A stretch of 46,581 bases of DNA from Fontibacter flavus (GCF_042432905.1 NZ_JBHLWI010000035.1:1-46581); one strand, 5' to 3'; shown: positions 26,708-34,449, counted from the stretch's first letter. A program made the numbers and translations. The notes: a model not told the origin generated them from the letters alone.

Positions 26708-27120
26708 GGCTTTATGTTGTGTCTTTTGATTGGTTTTTCCTCTATTTCCAGCACTATTTCCTCTCCCTGTTCCAGCCAATTTTCGATACTGTCCAAGAGT
26801 TTGAGAAAGGCCAGTTTGGAGAATCTGCCTGTTTCCCTAAAGGTACTGACAGGGGAGATGCACATATTCCTGTAGCCATGACCTTGGAAAAGCGGGAAGA
26901 TTCTTCCTTTGATGGCCCTGCCCTCACAATGAAGTACAGGATACCAGCCTTTTGCCTCACTGTAAGTCAGTTGGAGGCTATAGGTTCCTTCCGGCAGACA
27001 GGGACAGTTGGCGATCTTAGCGGCAGGAGGTTCCAGGGTTCTGCACAGGGCTTTATGGTCCCTGTACAGTATTCCCCTGGTTTCCTTTTTTCCATACCGC
27101 CTTTGCAGTATGAGCTTCAT
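26677..27120 (-). CDS. DUF5675-like protein
   Basis: The 147-aa protein has KLILQRRYGKKETRGILYRDHKALCRTLEPP, then CPCLPEGTYSLQLTYSEAKGWYPVLHCEG and GRIFPLFQGHGYRNMCISP. This LP-x-GTY and R-x-x-I-x-x-H-x-G pattern fits DUF5675, a family of compact proteins often found near phage-like or lysis genes and suspected, but not shown, to be enzymes acting on the cell wall. The C-terminal 25 residues are basic and less conserved in look. It follows the 248-aa gene after 3 bp. Confidence 0.72.
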   Translation of the reverse strand: MKLILQRRYGKKETRGILYRDHKALCRTLEPPAAKIANCPCLPEGTYSLQLTYSEAKGWYPVLHCEGRAIKGRIFPLFQGHGYRNMCISPVSTFRETGRFSKLAFLKLLDSIENWLEQGEEIVLEIEEKPIKRHNIKPWSSQKVLSV

Positions 27121-27123
27121 GGA

Positions 27124-27870
27124 TTAGGTGTTTTCGGTCATGATGATGGCAGCAGCATTGTGGATACCGTTATTGATATTGTAATGCTGACCATTGACCA
27201 GTTGTGCGAACTCCACTCCCATGAAATAGGCCTTATGCTGTTCTCCAAGTACATCCTTCTGAATGGATAGATCAATCTGTCCACTGGCGGAGTTTACTGG
27301 AAGTTCCTCAGTTGAGCTCATCTCCAGAGATCTCTCTCCGGTTGCGATATTCACAGATACTCCTGCGATGAATATCCTGAAGTGTGTTGATCCTTCGGGA
27401 ACGATCAGGAAGTCTGCCGGCAGGAATGAAGGGATGCTGACACCCCATTCAGTGGCGGTGTTGACCTGGGCATATTCGGCACGAAGGGTGCTGGACAGTC
27501 CGGCTCTTCCATTGAGTTCGAAGCCTTGGAGCATGTTCCAATCGCCTTCGCTTACCTTTCTGTCGCCTCGGGAGTTGACCGGGTCTGACTTGAGGATTCT
27601 CATCATGAGGGTAACCATTCTCTGGTAGATTTTAGGATCTGCGATTTTGAGCGTGGCGGGCCTGATGGTATCGAGGAAGAGTTTGGTAGTCCGGGTATTT
27701 TCGGTAAACTCTCTGATATTTTCCCTGGTACGTGCGAATCTTGGATCCGACATGATTCTTGATCTACTTACTCCGCCTTTTTCTCTAGCGAAGTAGCCGT
27801 CTTTGGTTTTGTAGAAGGATAGTGCTCCGACTTTACCGTTAAGGGTTATGATACTGGTTTGTTTTGCCAT
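27124..27870 (-). CDS. Conserved protein of unknown function, first gene of the cassette
   Basis: The 248-aa protein starts MAKQTSIITLNGKVGALSFYKTKDGYFAREKGGVSRSRIMSDPRFARTREN. I recognise this N-terminus as a pattern seen in uncharacterised Bacteroidota proteins, but know of no function. The first 110 residues are basic and helical and could bind nucleic acid or act as a scaffold. The rest looks beta-rich (FRIFIAGVSVNIATGERS, GEQHKAYFMGVEFAQLVNGQ), like a small beta-sandwich. It is soluble, without signal peptide. It leads a four-gene minus-strand operon with a DUF5675-like protein and two small membrane proteins. Confidence 0.78.
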   Translation of the reverse strand: MAKQTSIITLNGKVGALSFYKTKDGYFAREKGGVSRSRIMSDPRFARTRENIREFTENTRTTKLFLDTIRPATLKIADPKIYQRMVTLMMRILKSDPVNSRGDRKVSEGDWNMLQGFELNGRAGLSSTLRAEYAQVNTATEWGVSIPSFLPADFLIVPEGSTHFRIFIAGVSVNIATGERSLEMSSTEELPVNSASGQIDLSIQKDVLGEQHKAYFMGVEFAQLVNGQHYNINNGIHNAAAIIMTENT

Positions 27871-28106
27871 AATTTTACTTGTTTTAAGTGAAACATGGTC
27901 AAATTTGGGAAGGGTGGAGGAGAAGGGAAAATGAGTTTGCGGATCCTGCGGATTTTGCGGAAAAGGGGGGTTTTTGAATGTAGAATGGAGAGTTATGAAT
28001 TAAGAATGAGGGGGAAAAGTTGTCATTGTTGTCATTGTTGTCGGGTTGTCGGGTTGTCGGGTTGGAGCTTTGGTAAGTATGGGAGATCGGGTTTGTGGGA
28101 GGTTAT
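27871..28106. other. Spacer before the cassette, no gene
   Basis: A G-rich spacer with short direct repeats (ttgcggatcctgcggattttgcgg, gttgtcattgttgtcattgttgtcgggttgtcgggttgtcggg split over several units) and the phrase gaatgagggggaaaag typical of repeat debris elsewhere in the window. The promoter of the minus-strand cassette should lie in its first 60 bp, but I see no clear -33/-7 boxes. Confidence 0.55.
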
Positions 28107-29102
28107 TTAAGAGCCAAGGAAAAAGGGTTTGGAATGTTGAGTTAAGAAGGATTGAAGAGCCAAGGCAAAAGTAAAAAGGAAAAAGAGTTTGGAATGTTGA
28201 GTTAAGAAGGATTGAAGAGCCAAGGAAAAAGTAAAAAGGCAAAAGGGTTGAGAATGTTGAATTAAGAAGGATTGAAGAGCCAAGGAAAAAGTAAAAAGGA
28301 AAAAGAGTTTGGAATGTTGAGTTAAGAAGGATTGAAGAGCCAAGGAAAAAGTAAAAAACTTGTCCCGAAGAATTTCGGGAGGCAAAAGGGTTGAGAATGT
28401 TGAATTAAGAAGGATTGAAGAGCCAAGGCAAAAGTAAAAAGGCAAAAGGGTTGAGAATGTTGAGTTAAGAAGGATTGAAGAGCCAAGGCAAAAGTAAAAA
28501 ACTTGTCCCGAAGAATTTCGGGAGGCAAAAGTTTGAACTTTTCTAAAGTTCCGGATGACGGTTTTGTTATGAGAAAGATTTCTAAGCAAGTTGAATAGGC
28601 CTGAAGGGCCGGGATATCAGAGGGATGGTTGGAGGCCATTAATTGAGAATGTTGAATTAAGAATGAAAAATGAAGAATGGAAATATAAGAGCCAAGGCAA
28701 AAGTAAAAAGGCAAAAGGGTTTGGAATGTTGAATTAAGAAGGATTGAAGAGCCAAGGCAAAAGTAAAAAGGAAAAAGGGTTTGGAATGTTGAGTTAAGAA
28801 GGATTGAAGAGCCAAGGCAAAAGTAAAAAACTTGTCCCGAAGAATTTCGGGAGGCAAAAGTTTGAACTTTTCTAAAGTTCCGGATGACGGTTTTGTTATG
28901 GGAAAGTTTTTTGAGCTAGTTGAATAGGCCTGAAGGGCCGGGATATCAGAGGGATGGTTGGAGGCCATTAATTGAGAATGTAGAGTGATGAATGAAAAAT
29001 GAAGAATGGAAATATAAGAGCCAAGGCAAAAGTAAAAAGTAAAAAGGGTTGAGAATGTTGAGTTAAGAATGATTGAAGAGCCAAGTAAAAAGTAAAAAGG
29101 CA
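28107..29102. repeat. Tandem array with exact 60-bp period and nested 23-bp hairpin units
   Basis: Units begin aagagccaaggcaaaagtaa and end gagttaagaaggattg. Starts at 28155, 28215, 28275, 28335 are exactly 60 bp apart; 28335 to 28418 is 83 bp because a 23-bp hairpin-bearing piece (acttgtcccgaag, then aatttcggga) is present; 28418 to 28478 is 60. Further runs start at 28687, 28747, 28807 and at 29016, 29076, again 60 bp apart. The 23-bp piece recurs at 28501-28523 and 28830-28852 at the same unit position. Two truncated copies of the long repeat (about 28524-28640 and 28853-28972) interrupt the array. Minus-strand open frames across it simply translate the repeat. Confidence 0.9.
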
Positions 29103-30110
29103 AAAGTTTGAACTTTTCTAAAGTTCCGGATGACGGTTTTGTTATAGGAAAGATTTCTGAGCAAGTTGAATAGGCCTGAAGGGCCGGGATATCAGAGGGA
29201 TGGTTGGAGGCCATCCCGGATACGCCGGCGGAATGGAACCGCGGATAGGATAAAAAGGATAACCACAAATTACACAAATTTTTAAATTCTACATTTTGGC
29301 TGCTGGGGGATTTTGATGTGATTTTCTGATCAATGCATCACAAGAAAATGAATTAGGCGCAGGGCTTGCGAATTTTCGCGAATTCTTGTGCTGATAGGGA
29401 TTACATTTTTGGAGAAGAAAATGGATTTTTGGTCGATTAAATAGGCCTGAAGGGCCGGGATATCAGAGGGATGGTTGGAGGCCATCCCGGATACGCCGGC
29501 GGTATGGAACCGCGGATAGGATAAAAAGGATAACCACAAATTACACAAATTACACAAATTTTAAAATCTAGATTTTAGCTGTTGGGGGATTTTGATGTAA
29601 TTCCCTGATCAATGCATCACTAAAAATGAATTAGGCGCAGAGCTTGCGAATTTTCACGAATTCTTGTGCTGATAGGGATTACATTTTTGGAGAAGAAAAT
29701 GGATTTTTGAGTCGATTAAATAGGCCTGAAGGGCCGGGATATCAGAGGGATGGTTGGAGGCCATCCCGGATACGCCGGCGGTATGGAACCGCGGATAGGA
29801 TAGAAAAGATAACCACAAATTTCACGCCTGTCTGCTGCCAGGCAGGAATTACACAAATTTTTAAATTCTATATTTTGGCTGCTGGTGGATTTTGATGTTA
29901 TTTCCTGATCAATGCATCACTAGAAATGAATTAGGCGCGAGGCTTTGAATTGACGCGAATTCTTGTGCTGGTTGAGATTTAAGGGAGTCCAGCTTCTGGA
30001 GAGGACCGAACGTTAAGAATCAGTCCAGTGGACTGATTTAGTGAGGGGCCAGGTTGTAGGGAGGGAGTAAGGTCCAAGTCTCCCTCTAGGTAGATAAATC
30101 TGTAGACATT
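29103..30110. repeat. Three near-tandem copies of the long dispersed repeat
   Basis: The block taggcctgaagggccgggat starts at 29171, 29442 and 29721, so the period is 271-279 bp. Each unit then carries ggatggttggaggccatcc, tacgccggcg, ggaaccgcggataggata, aaccacaaat, tttggctg, gatcaatgcatcac, aattaggcgc and gcgaattcttgtgctgatag. Only the last copy contains an extra palindromic piece (cctgtctgctgccaggcagg) within the acaaattacacaaatt stretch. The last copy ends in a hairpin module and gtccaagtctccctct, as in the copies at 0.2-0.66 kb and 25.5-26.17 kb. Open frames here are artefacts. From 30111 to 30370 I see only AT-rich sequence and no gene. Confidence 0.88.
30018..30038. other. Conserved hairpin, copy 2
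   Basis: Stem aatcagtcc / ggactgatt with loop agt, set in the same flanks as the hairpin at 25474-25495. Relative to that copy, the inner stem has changed on both arms while keeping complementarity. Confidence 0.7.
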
Positions 30111-30370
30111 GAACCAAGGTGGGATTTTGAACCAAGGTGGACTAAGGTGGGAATTGGATTTTGGGAAGGGGAAATTGATTTCTTGGAAAAATGCAATGGT
30201 TTCTAGGAATTTGTCGTTTTAACGGAGTATCTACGGGGAATGTATACCGTATCTATAGGGGAGGTATAGGGTTGGATAGGGTCTGGAAAGGCTAAATTTA
30301 GGTATTTTGTTGTATTATTTTGAAATAAATATGGTTTTTTTGATATCGGTATTTTGTCTTTAAAATTTGG

Positions 30371-30562
30371 TTAGAGGTAGTTTTCAATGTCATCAATGGG
30401 GATGCCGGAGAATTCTGAAAATTCTTTGATGGTCACAAACTGATGGGATTGTTTTTTGAAGTGCATACGGATTTTCTGCAGCAGGTCCTGGGAATATCTC
30501 TCTGACCTGTCTGTCATTCTTTGAATATCTTTGGCATATATGACGCACCTCTTCCTGTACAT
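30371..30562 (-). CDS. Small conserved protein of unknown function
   Basis: The 63-aa protein MYRKRCVIYAKDIQRMTDRSERYSQDLLQKIRMHFKK... ending in TIKEFSEFSGIPIDDIENYL. I have seen this design (AKDIQ..T..S.RY...LL.KIR..F.K, then a short HTH-like EFSEFSGI..DDI) in many small Bacteroidota proteins without assigned function. Two helical halves and no signal peptide suggest a cytosolic, perhaps DNA-binding, protein. It lies alone between the repeat field and the microsatellite-like tract. Confidence 0.65.
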   Translation of the reverse strand: MYRKRCVIYAKDIQRMTDRSERYSQDLLQKIRMHFKKQSHQFVTIKEFSEFSGIPIDDIENYL

Positions 30563-30625
30563 GATATGAGTTCCAAAAAAGACAAACCTTTATTGATCAA
30601 TTTGATTTCCGAAATGAGGAATGGA

Positions 30626-30770
30626 CTGTCGGGTGGCGGATGTTGGATGCCCGATGACTGATGTTGGATGTCCGATGACGGATGTCTGATGTCCGATGCC
30701 CGAGGACTGATGTTGGGTGTCAGATGACTGATGTTGGTTGACAGATGTCGGGTGACCGAAGTCCGATGTT
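30626..30770. repeat. Degenerate GATG-rich microsatellite-like tract
   Basis: About 145 bp of imperfect short units built from gatg, ttggatg, tccgatg and ctgatg with no fixed period, although 12-bp steps are common. It lies between two minus-strand genes. A short similar run (gatgactgatgatcgatgacg) occurs at 33238-33260. Confidence 0.8.
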
Positions 30771-30807
30771 TTTTCGGGTAAATTTTACATAGGAATATGA
30801 TTGATAG

Positions 30808-32346
30808 TTAATGATGAAAAGTATCTTTTACATACCATGCCACCCCTCCAGAAATTTGGTATTTGATTTTTTTGATGGGTGTTAATAGCACCTGATTTTC
30901 TGGTAGGTGATTTTCCAGGTATTCCCTGTCCAGTTTGAGGAACTGTTCCAAGGTTTGGTCATGGATGGACAAAATATGTCCTTTGGCTTTTTCTTCATCC
31001 CAGCCTTTAAGATGGCATAAAAGGAACACCCAATTATGTGGGTCATTGAGGTTCATTTTCTTATCGTGGATTAAAAGGTCATTAGCTGTAAAAATCAATT
31101 TTGAAGCCAATTGTATATACTCCTGTAGCCTTGGCCAAGATTTGAGAATGTTTGGCTGACTTTCTTCCATGGTCAATTGGATCAGGTGTAAGGAGAGTTT
31201 TGCACCAGAGGCGTAAGGCCTATACATTAGGTATTGTTCCAATGATGGAATTAAATCGTTATCTCTATTGAATGCTTCCCAAATGCATGATTTGAAGTAG
31301 ATGGCCAATTCTGATTTTAATTGGTTGATGGTATGGGAAGAAGCAATTGATTTCAAGTTATTCCATAAATAATTCATTGAATTCTTTAAAGTAGTTGGTA
31401 ATTCCTCCTCATTTTTTGAAGGTTTGTTATAACCGAGTTTGAGGAAATGGTTGAGTGCTGCGAACCAAAATGCCGATTTTTTTCCATTGGGTAATTTTTC
31501 GGAATAGTTGTCCAGCATCAATAAAAGGACAAATAATTTAGAGATCCAGTTGACCGTATCAATTTTGGCTTCGGGATATAAACGACAGACTAGAAGGTGT
31601 AATTTCAATTTCTGGAATTTGTCTTTTTCCCGTTTGTTGGTCAGTAGTTTCATTTTGCTGATCCAATAGCTATTTAGGAGGGCAATGTTTTCATGGTATG
31701 GATGTAATTTAGATTTAAAGGGGTAATTGAGTATTTCATTGTTGAGTGATTTGATGGCAATGCTTTTTTTGTTCTGGTAAATTTTCTGGTAGTACCTTTC
31801 GATGGTTTTTGGGTTGACACCTAGTAATTCACTTAATTGTTTTCGGGTCAATACGTTCATGGTTTCAGCGAAATTTTCTTTCAAAAAGGGGATCGCATCT
31901 TTATAGTGTAATTCTGTGATTTTAGTCCAAAATTCTTTTTCAGAGAATGAGTTTTCTTTTAGTTTGATGGATAATGATTTGAATTCAGGCAATTCATCAA
32001 ATATGACGCTTTCCTGGTGGTATGAAATAGAGAAAGTCATGGTTTCTTCCAGTGCGATCAACCTGTATTTGCTGATTGATTTTTGGTAGTAACATTCAGC
32101 ATCAAAAGCTACCTGTCCTTTACAAAAGGGTCTGATGATTTTTTGGCCATCAAAAAGACCGAGGGTACCCATGATGATGAAGTGGGCTGAATCTTCTGTA
32201 AGGTTAGCCTCTCTGATCACTTCATTTTTTTTGAAAGTGTTCAAAGATGTAAAAGGAAATAGCTGTTGATACTGCCCTAATGGAATTTCATTAATACTGT
32301 CCAAAATAGCCTTTAAGGTGCGTAGGTATTCATTACTTTTTCTCAT
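30808..32346 (-). CDS. Crp/Fnr-like sensor and HTH fused to a degenerate class I terpene-synthase domain
   Basis: From the chosen ATG (MRKSNEYLRT) it is 512 aa; an ATG 11 codons upstream is possible. Residues 20-135 look like a cNMP-binding beta-roll (FTSLNTFKKNEVIREANLTEDSAHFIIMGTLGLF, then FCKGQVAFD). Residues 165-188 (LTRKQLSELLGVNPKTIERYYQK) are a helix-turn-helix. Residues 210-512 resemble bacterial class I terpene synthases in order: LFVLLLMLDNYSEK (271-284) at the aspartate-rich motif, SLEQYLMYRPYASGAKLSLHLIQL (368-391), ANDLLIHDKKMNLNDPHNWVFLLCHLKG (421-448) at the NSE motif, and GGVAWYVKDTFHH at the C-terminal RY box. Metal ligands are partly lost: DNxxE instead of DDxxD/E, NDxxI..K instead of NDxxSxxxE, no RY. 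A ligand-sensing regulator is more likely than an active cyclase. Confidence 0.72.
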   Translation of the reverse strand: MRKSNEYLRTLKAILDSINEIPLGQYQQLFPFTSLNTFKKNEVIREANLTEDSAHFIIMGTLGLFDGQKIIRPFCKGQVAFDAECYYQKSISKYRLIALEETMTFSISYHQESVIFDELPEFKSLSIKLKENSFSEKEFWTKITELHYKDAIPFLKENFAETMNVLTRKQLSELLGVNPKTIERYYQKIYQNKKSIAIKSLNNEILNYPFKSKLHPYHENIALLNSYWISKMKLLTNKREKDKFQKLKLHLLVCRLYPEAKIDTVNWISKLFVLLLMLDNYSEKLPNGKKSAFWFAALNHFLKLGYNKPSKNEEELPTTLKNSMNYLWNNLKSIASSHTINQLKSELAIYFKSCIWEAFNRDNDLIPSLEQYLMYRPYASGAKLSLHLIQLTMEESQPNILKSWPRLQEYIQLASKLIFTANDLLIHDKKMNLNDPHNWVFLLCHLKGWDEEKAKGHILSIHDQTLEQFLKLDREYLENHLPENQVLLTPIKKIKYQISGGVAWYVKDTFHH

Positions 32347-32575
32347 AATAATTACACATTTAGTCGTACAGTTTAACAATTGGAAAAAAGCAATCCTTAT
32401 CGGTCCAAAAACACCGAAAATTTTATTCTAAGAGTGTTCTAAAATGTGTTGTTCAAAAAGGGTCTGTTGTAACGAAACACTTAAATCTATAAAAGGAAAA
32501 ACAAATAAGTCAATAGTTTGAAGTAAAAATTTCCAATTTATGGTAAAAAAAGCGACATATTTTGTCTTGAAATGG

Positions 32576-33175
32576 TTAAAAAACAGAGGGGCTGTGATTT
32601 TTTTTGCTGATTATTCGGGTCAGAGACTCTCTGCTCATGCCGATAAATCTGGCAATGAATTCATATTTTGTTTGGATGATCATATGGGGTAAATATTGTT
32701 CCAGGTAATCCACTTTTTCTGCATTTTTGAGGGTGTTGATAAGGGCCAAGTGTTGGATGCGTTCGAGTTCAATTTGTTGAAGGTGATTGATGAAACTTTT
32801 CCATTGTGTGGGAAAATTCTGCATACTGGATTTGAAAGGGTGAAAGGGTATAGCCAATAGTTCCAATGCCGTAATAGCTTGCCAGGTCAGGTCTTGGAAT
32901 TTTGTATCTGGGTCGGGGTCGAAATCGCAAAAGAAGTTGCATTGACCTATTAGTCTCATCCAGGATTTTGCGTGGTGTGAATTGACATAGGCAATGGCTT
33001 GACCTTTATTGATAAAATAGATCATCTCTTTATTGGAGGGCATTTTGATGGTTTCGTTTTTCTTAAAATTTAGGGGGATAGCGTAGTCTAGCATAGATCT
33101 GCAAAGGGGATCCATGGGGAGTTTGTTTTCTAGCATGTAGAGTCTTAGTTGGATTTTTCTTTTGTATGGGATCAT
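32576..33175 (-). CDS. Crp/Fnr family transcriptional regulator
   Basis: The 199-aa protein has an N-terminal cNMP-like roll (FKKNETIKMPSNKEMIYFINKGQAIAYV, GQCNFFCDFDP, ALELLAIPFHPFKSSM), a central helix (QWKSFINHLQQIELERIQHLALI) and a C-terminal winged-helix region EFIARFIGMSRESLTRIISKKN whose SRESLTRI recognition helix is characteristic of Bacteroidota Crp/Fnr proteins. Residues that would bind cAMP phosphate (RxS) are not evident, so another signal or none may be sensed. It lies 230 bp upstream of, and on the same strand as, the terpene-synthase-like fusion, whose own N-terminus has a comparable roll. Confidence 0.85.
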   Translation of the reverse strand: MIPYKRKIQLRLYMLENKLPMDPLCRSMLDYAIPLNFKKNETIKMPSNKEMIYFINKGQAIAYVNSHHAKSWMRLIGQCNFFCDFDPDPDTKFQDLTWQAITALELLAIPFHPFKSSMQNFPTQWKSFINHLQQIELERIQHLALINTLKNAEKVDYLEQYLPHMIIQTKYEFIARFIGMSRESLTRIISKKNHSPSVF

Positions 33176-34005
33176 GATGATGGTATTTTATATTTATTAA
33201 AAAGGTCATTAATCAAATTCATCTTAAATGAAAGTTAGATGACTGATGATCGATGACGTATCCTCCGTAAAATGTTGTTAACCGGGGCAGATCAGTCAAT
33301 TGATGCTTCTATGATGATAAAGATGAAATTGAATAATAACTCCAGGAAAACCTGTCTTAGTAACCTACTATTTTTTAACTGCTATAAATTTCAATTCGTC
33401 TGTTTATTTTGATTGCAAATTTTCTTTAGTCACTTTTTGTCTTAATACAAAAAGTAACCAAAAAAATCAAGACGACGGAAACCTATCAGCGCACAAGGCC
33501 GGAGCCGGCCCGGTCCGTCGTCACTCCTCCGCTCCTCTTCTAATAAGTGTACATTTCAATGTAATAAGTGTGTTATTTTTTATCTAAGTTTCATAAGGCT
33601 ATGAATGTCACTTCTAAATGGATGTGAATTCACCTTTTGTTAATTGATATATATAAATATAATTTATCTACTAAGATAAAGATGATAAATATGTATATAG
33701 ACAAAGTGAAATATCTCCTTCAATTTTTTTAATTTTCTCCTATGTATAAAGATGAAATTGAGAAATATCTCTAAGAAAATATAAAGTGGTGAAAGTATGG
33801 GGTTTATAATTGGGTTTTATGACGTTTGATTAAGAATTAGCGACATTTTTTGTTTCCAAGCTTAATTTTTTTTCAAAAAGCGGTATTACAATCACGAATT
33901 TCTTTTAGGTGATTCCGGTCACATGGGATTTTTTGAATGCGGGTGATCCTGTCTAATTTGGTGATAATGAAAGGGGTATTAAATCGCACACAGGAAGTTG
34001 AAAAT
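33176..34005. other. Long intergenic region with a structured repeat and AT-rich tract
   Basis: About 830 bp without a convincing gene. It holds a short gatg-rich run, a hairpin-rich repeat (annotated separately), the AT-rich stretch at 33640-33740, and a loose direct repeat aaagatgaaattga at about 33321 and 33747. The upstream ATG at 33937 would extend the next gene by 23 residues of non-conserved-looking sequence; I prefer the later start. Confidence 0.6.
33432..33522. repeat. Structured Bacteroidota-type intergenic repeat
   Basis: Two nested or serial hairpins: actttttgt / acaaaaagt (33432-33440, 33447-33455), followed by aaccaaaaaaatcaa, then gacgacgga / tccgtcgtc (33471-33479, 33514-33522) enclosing the palindrome ggccggagccggcc (33497-33510). 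The 'cttttt...aaaaagtaaccaaaaa' opening is a frequent intergenic repeat in this phylum, as far as I recall. Function unknown; it could be transcribed as a stem-loop RNA. Confidence 0.7.
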
Positions 34006-34449
34006 ATGAGAAAGGAATCTCTGAAAGTGGAGTTGATCAGTCTGTTGCTTGCATTGTTGTTTGTTTACACAGGATTAAGCAAGTTGATCGACTGGTATGG
34101 CACGAAGAATTCGCTTTTCAATCAGGTATTTCCTGAATGGATGGCAGAGGCGATTTTATATGGACTTCCTCCATTGGAGGTATCGGTAGCGGTTATGTTG
34201 CTGGTGGGTAAATGGCGGACGTGGGGATTGTGGCTATCTGTGGTATTAATGGGGCTTTTTACGGCTTACATTGGTCTGGTTCTTACAGGAATATTTGGTA
34301 GGATTCCCTGTAGTTGTGGTGGGGTATTGGATAGTTTGGGTTGGTGGGAGCATTTGGGGTTTAATGTGGTGGTATTGGGAATGGCGGTGTGGGGAGTTTG
34401 GGTGAAGAAGCGAGAGATGAGAAGCGAGAGACTAGAAGCGAGAGACTAG
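34006..34449 (+). CDS. MauE/DoxX-like redox-associated membrane protein
   Basis: From the ATG at MRKESLKVELIS the protein is 147 aa with four membrane helices. Helix 1 contains LLALLFVYTGLSKLIDW, typical of the DoxX/MauE superfamily. The loop IFGRIPCSCGGVLDSLGWWEHLGFN has Cys102-x-Cys104, resembling the Bacteroidota MauE-like group that handles membrane thiol or disulfide exchange. The C-terminal tail (KKREMRSERLEARD) is encoded by the beginning of an adjacent gagaagcgagagac-type repeat, which also supplies the stop codon. The gene is followed by a small secreted two-cysteine protein and faces a SusC/SusD operon, an arrangement suggesting an envelope thiol pathway. Confidence 0.75.
   Translation: MRKESLKVELISLLLALLFVYTGLSKLIDWYGTKNSLFNQVFPEWMAEAILYGLPPLEVSVAVMLLVGKWRTWGLWLSVVLMGLFTAYIGLVLTGIFGRIPCSCGGVLDSLGWWEHLGFNVVVLGMAVWGVWVKKREMRSERLEARD

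Noticed and set aside
26719..27628. Plus-strand open frames of 183 and 121 codons
   Set aside because: They are antisense to the DUF5675-like and 248-aa genes, which have coherent starts, spacing and a terminator on the minus strand.
28107..29102. CRISPR array
   Set aside because: Although there is a 60-bp period, units are nearly identical along their whole length, with no unique spacers, and there are no cas genes.
28000..29557. Series of minus-strand open frames with recurring LGSSILLNSTF-like peptides, which look like a repeat protein
   Set aside because: They are direct translations of the 60-bp and ~275-bp DNA repeats, with no start signal, no stable domain and peptide repetition that follows the DNA period exactly.
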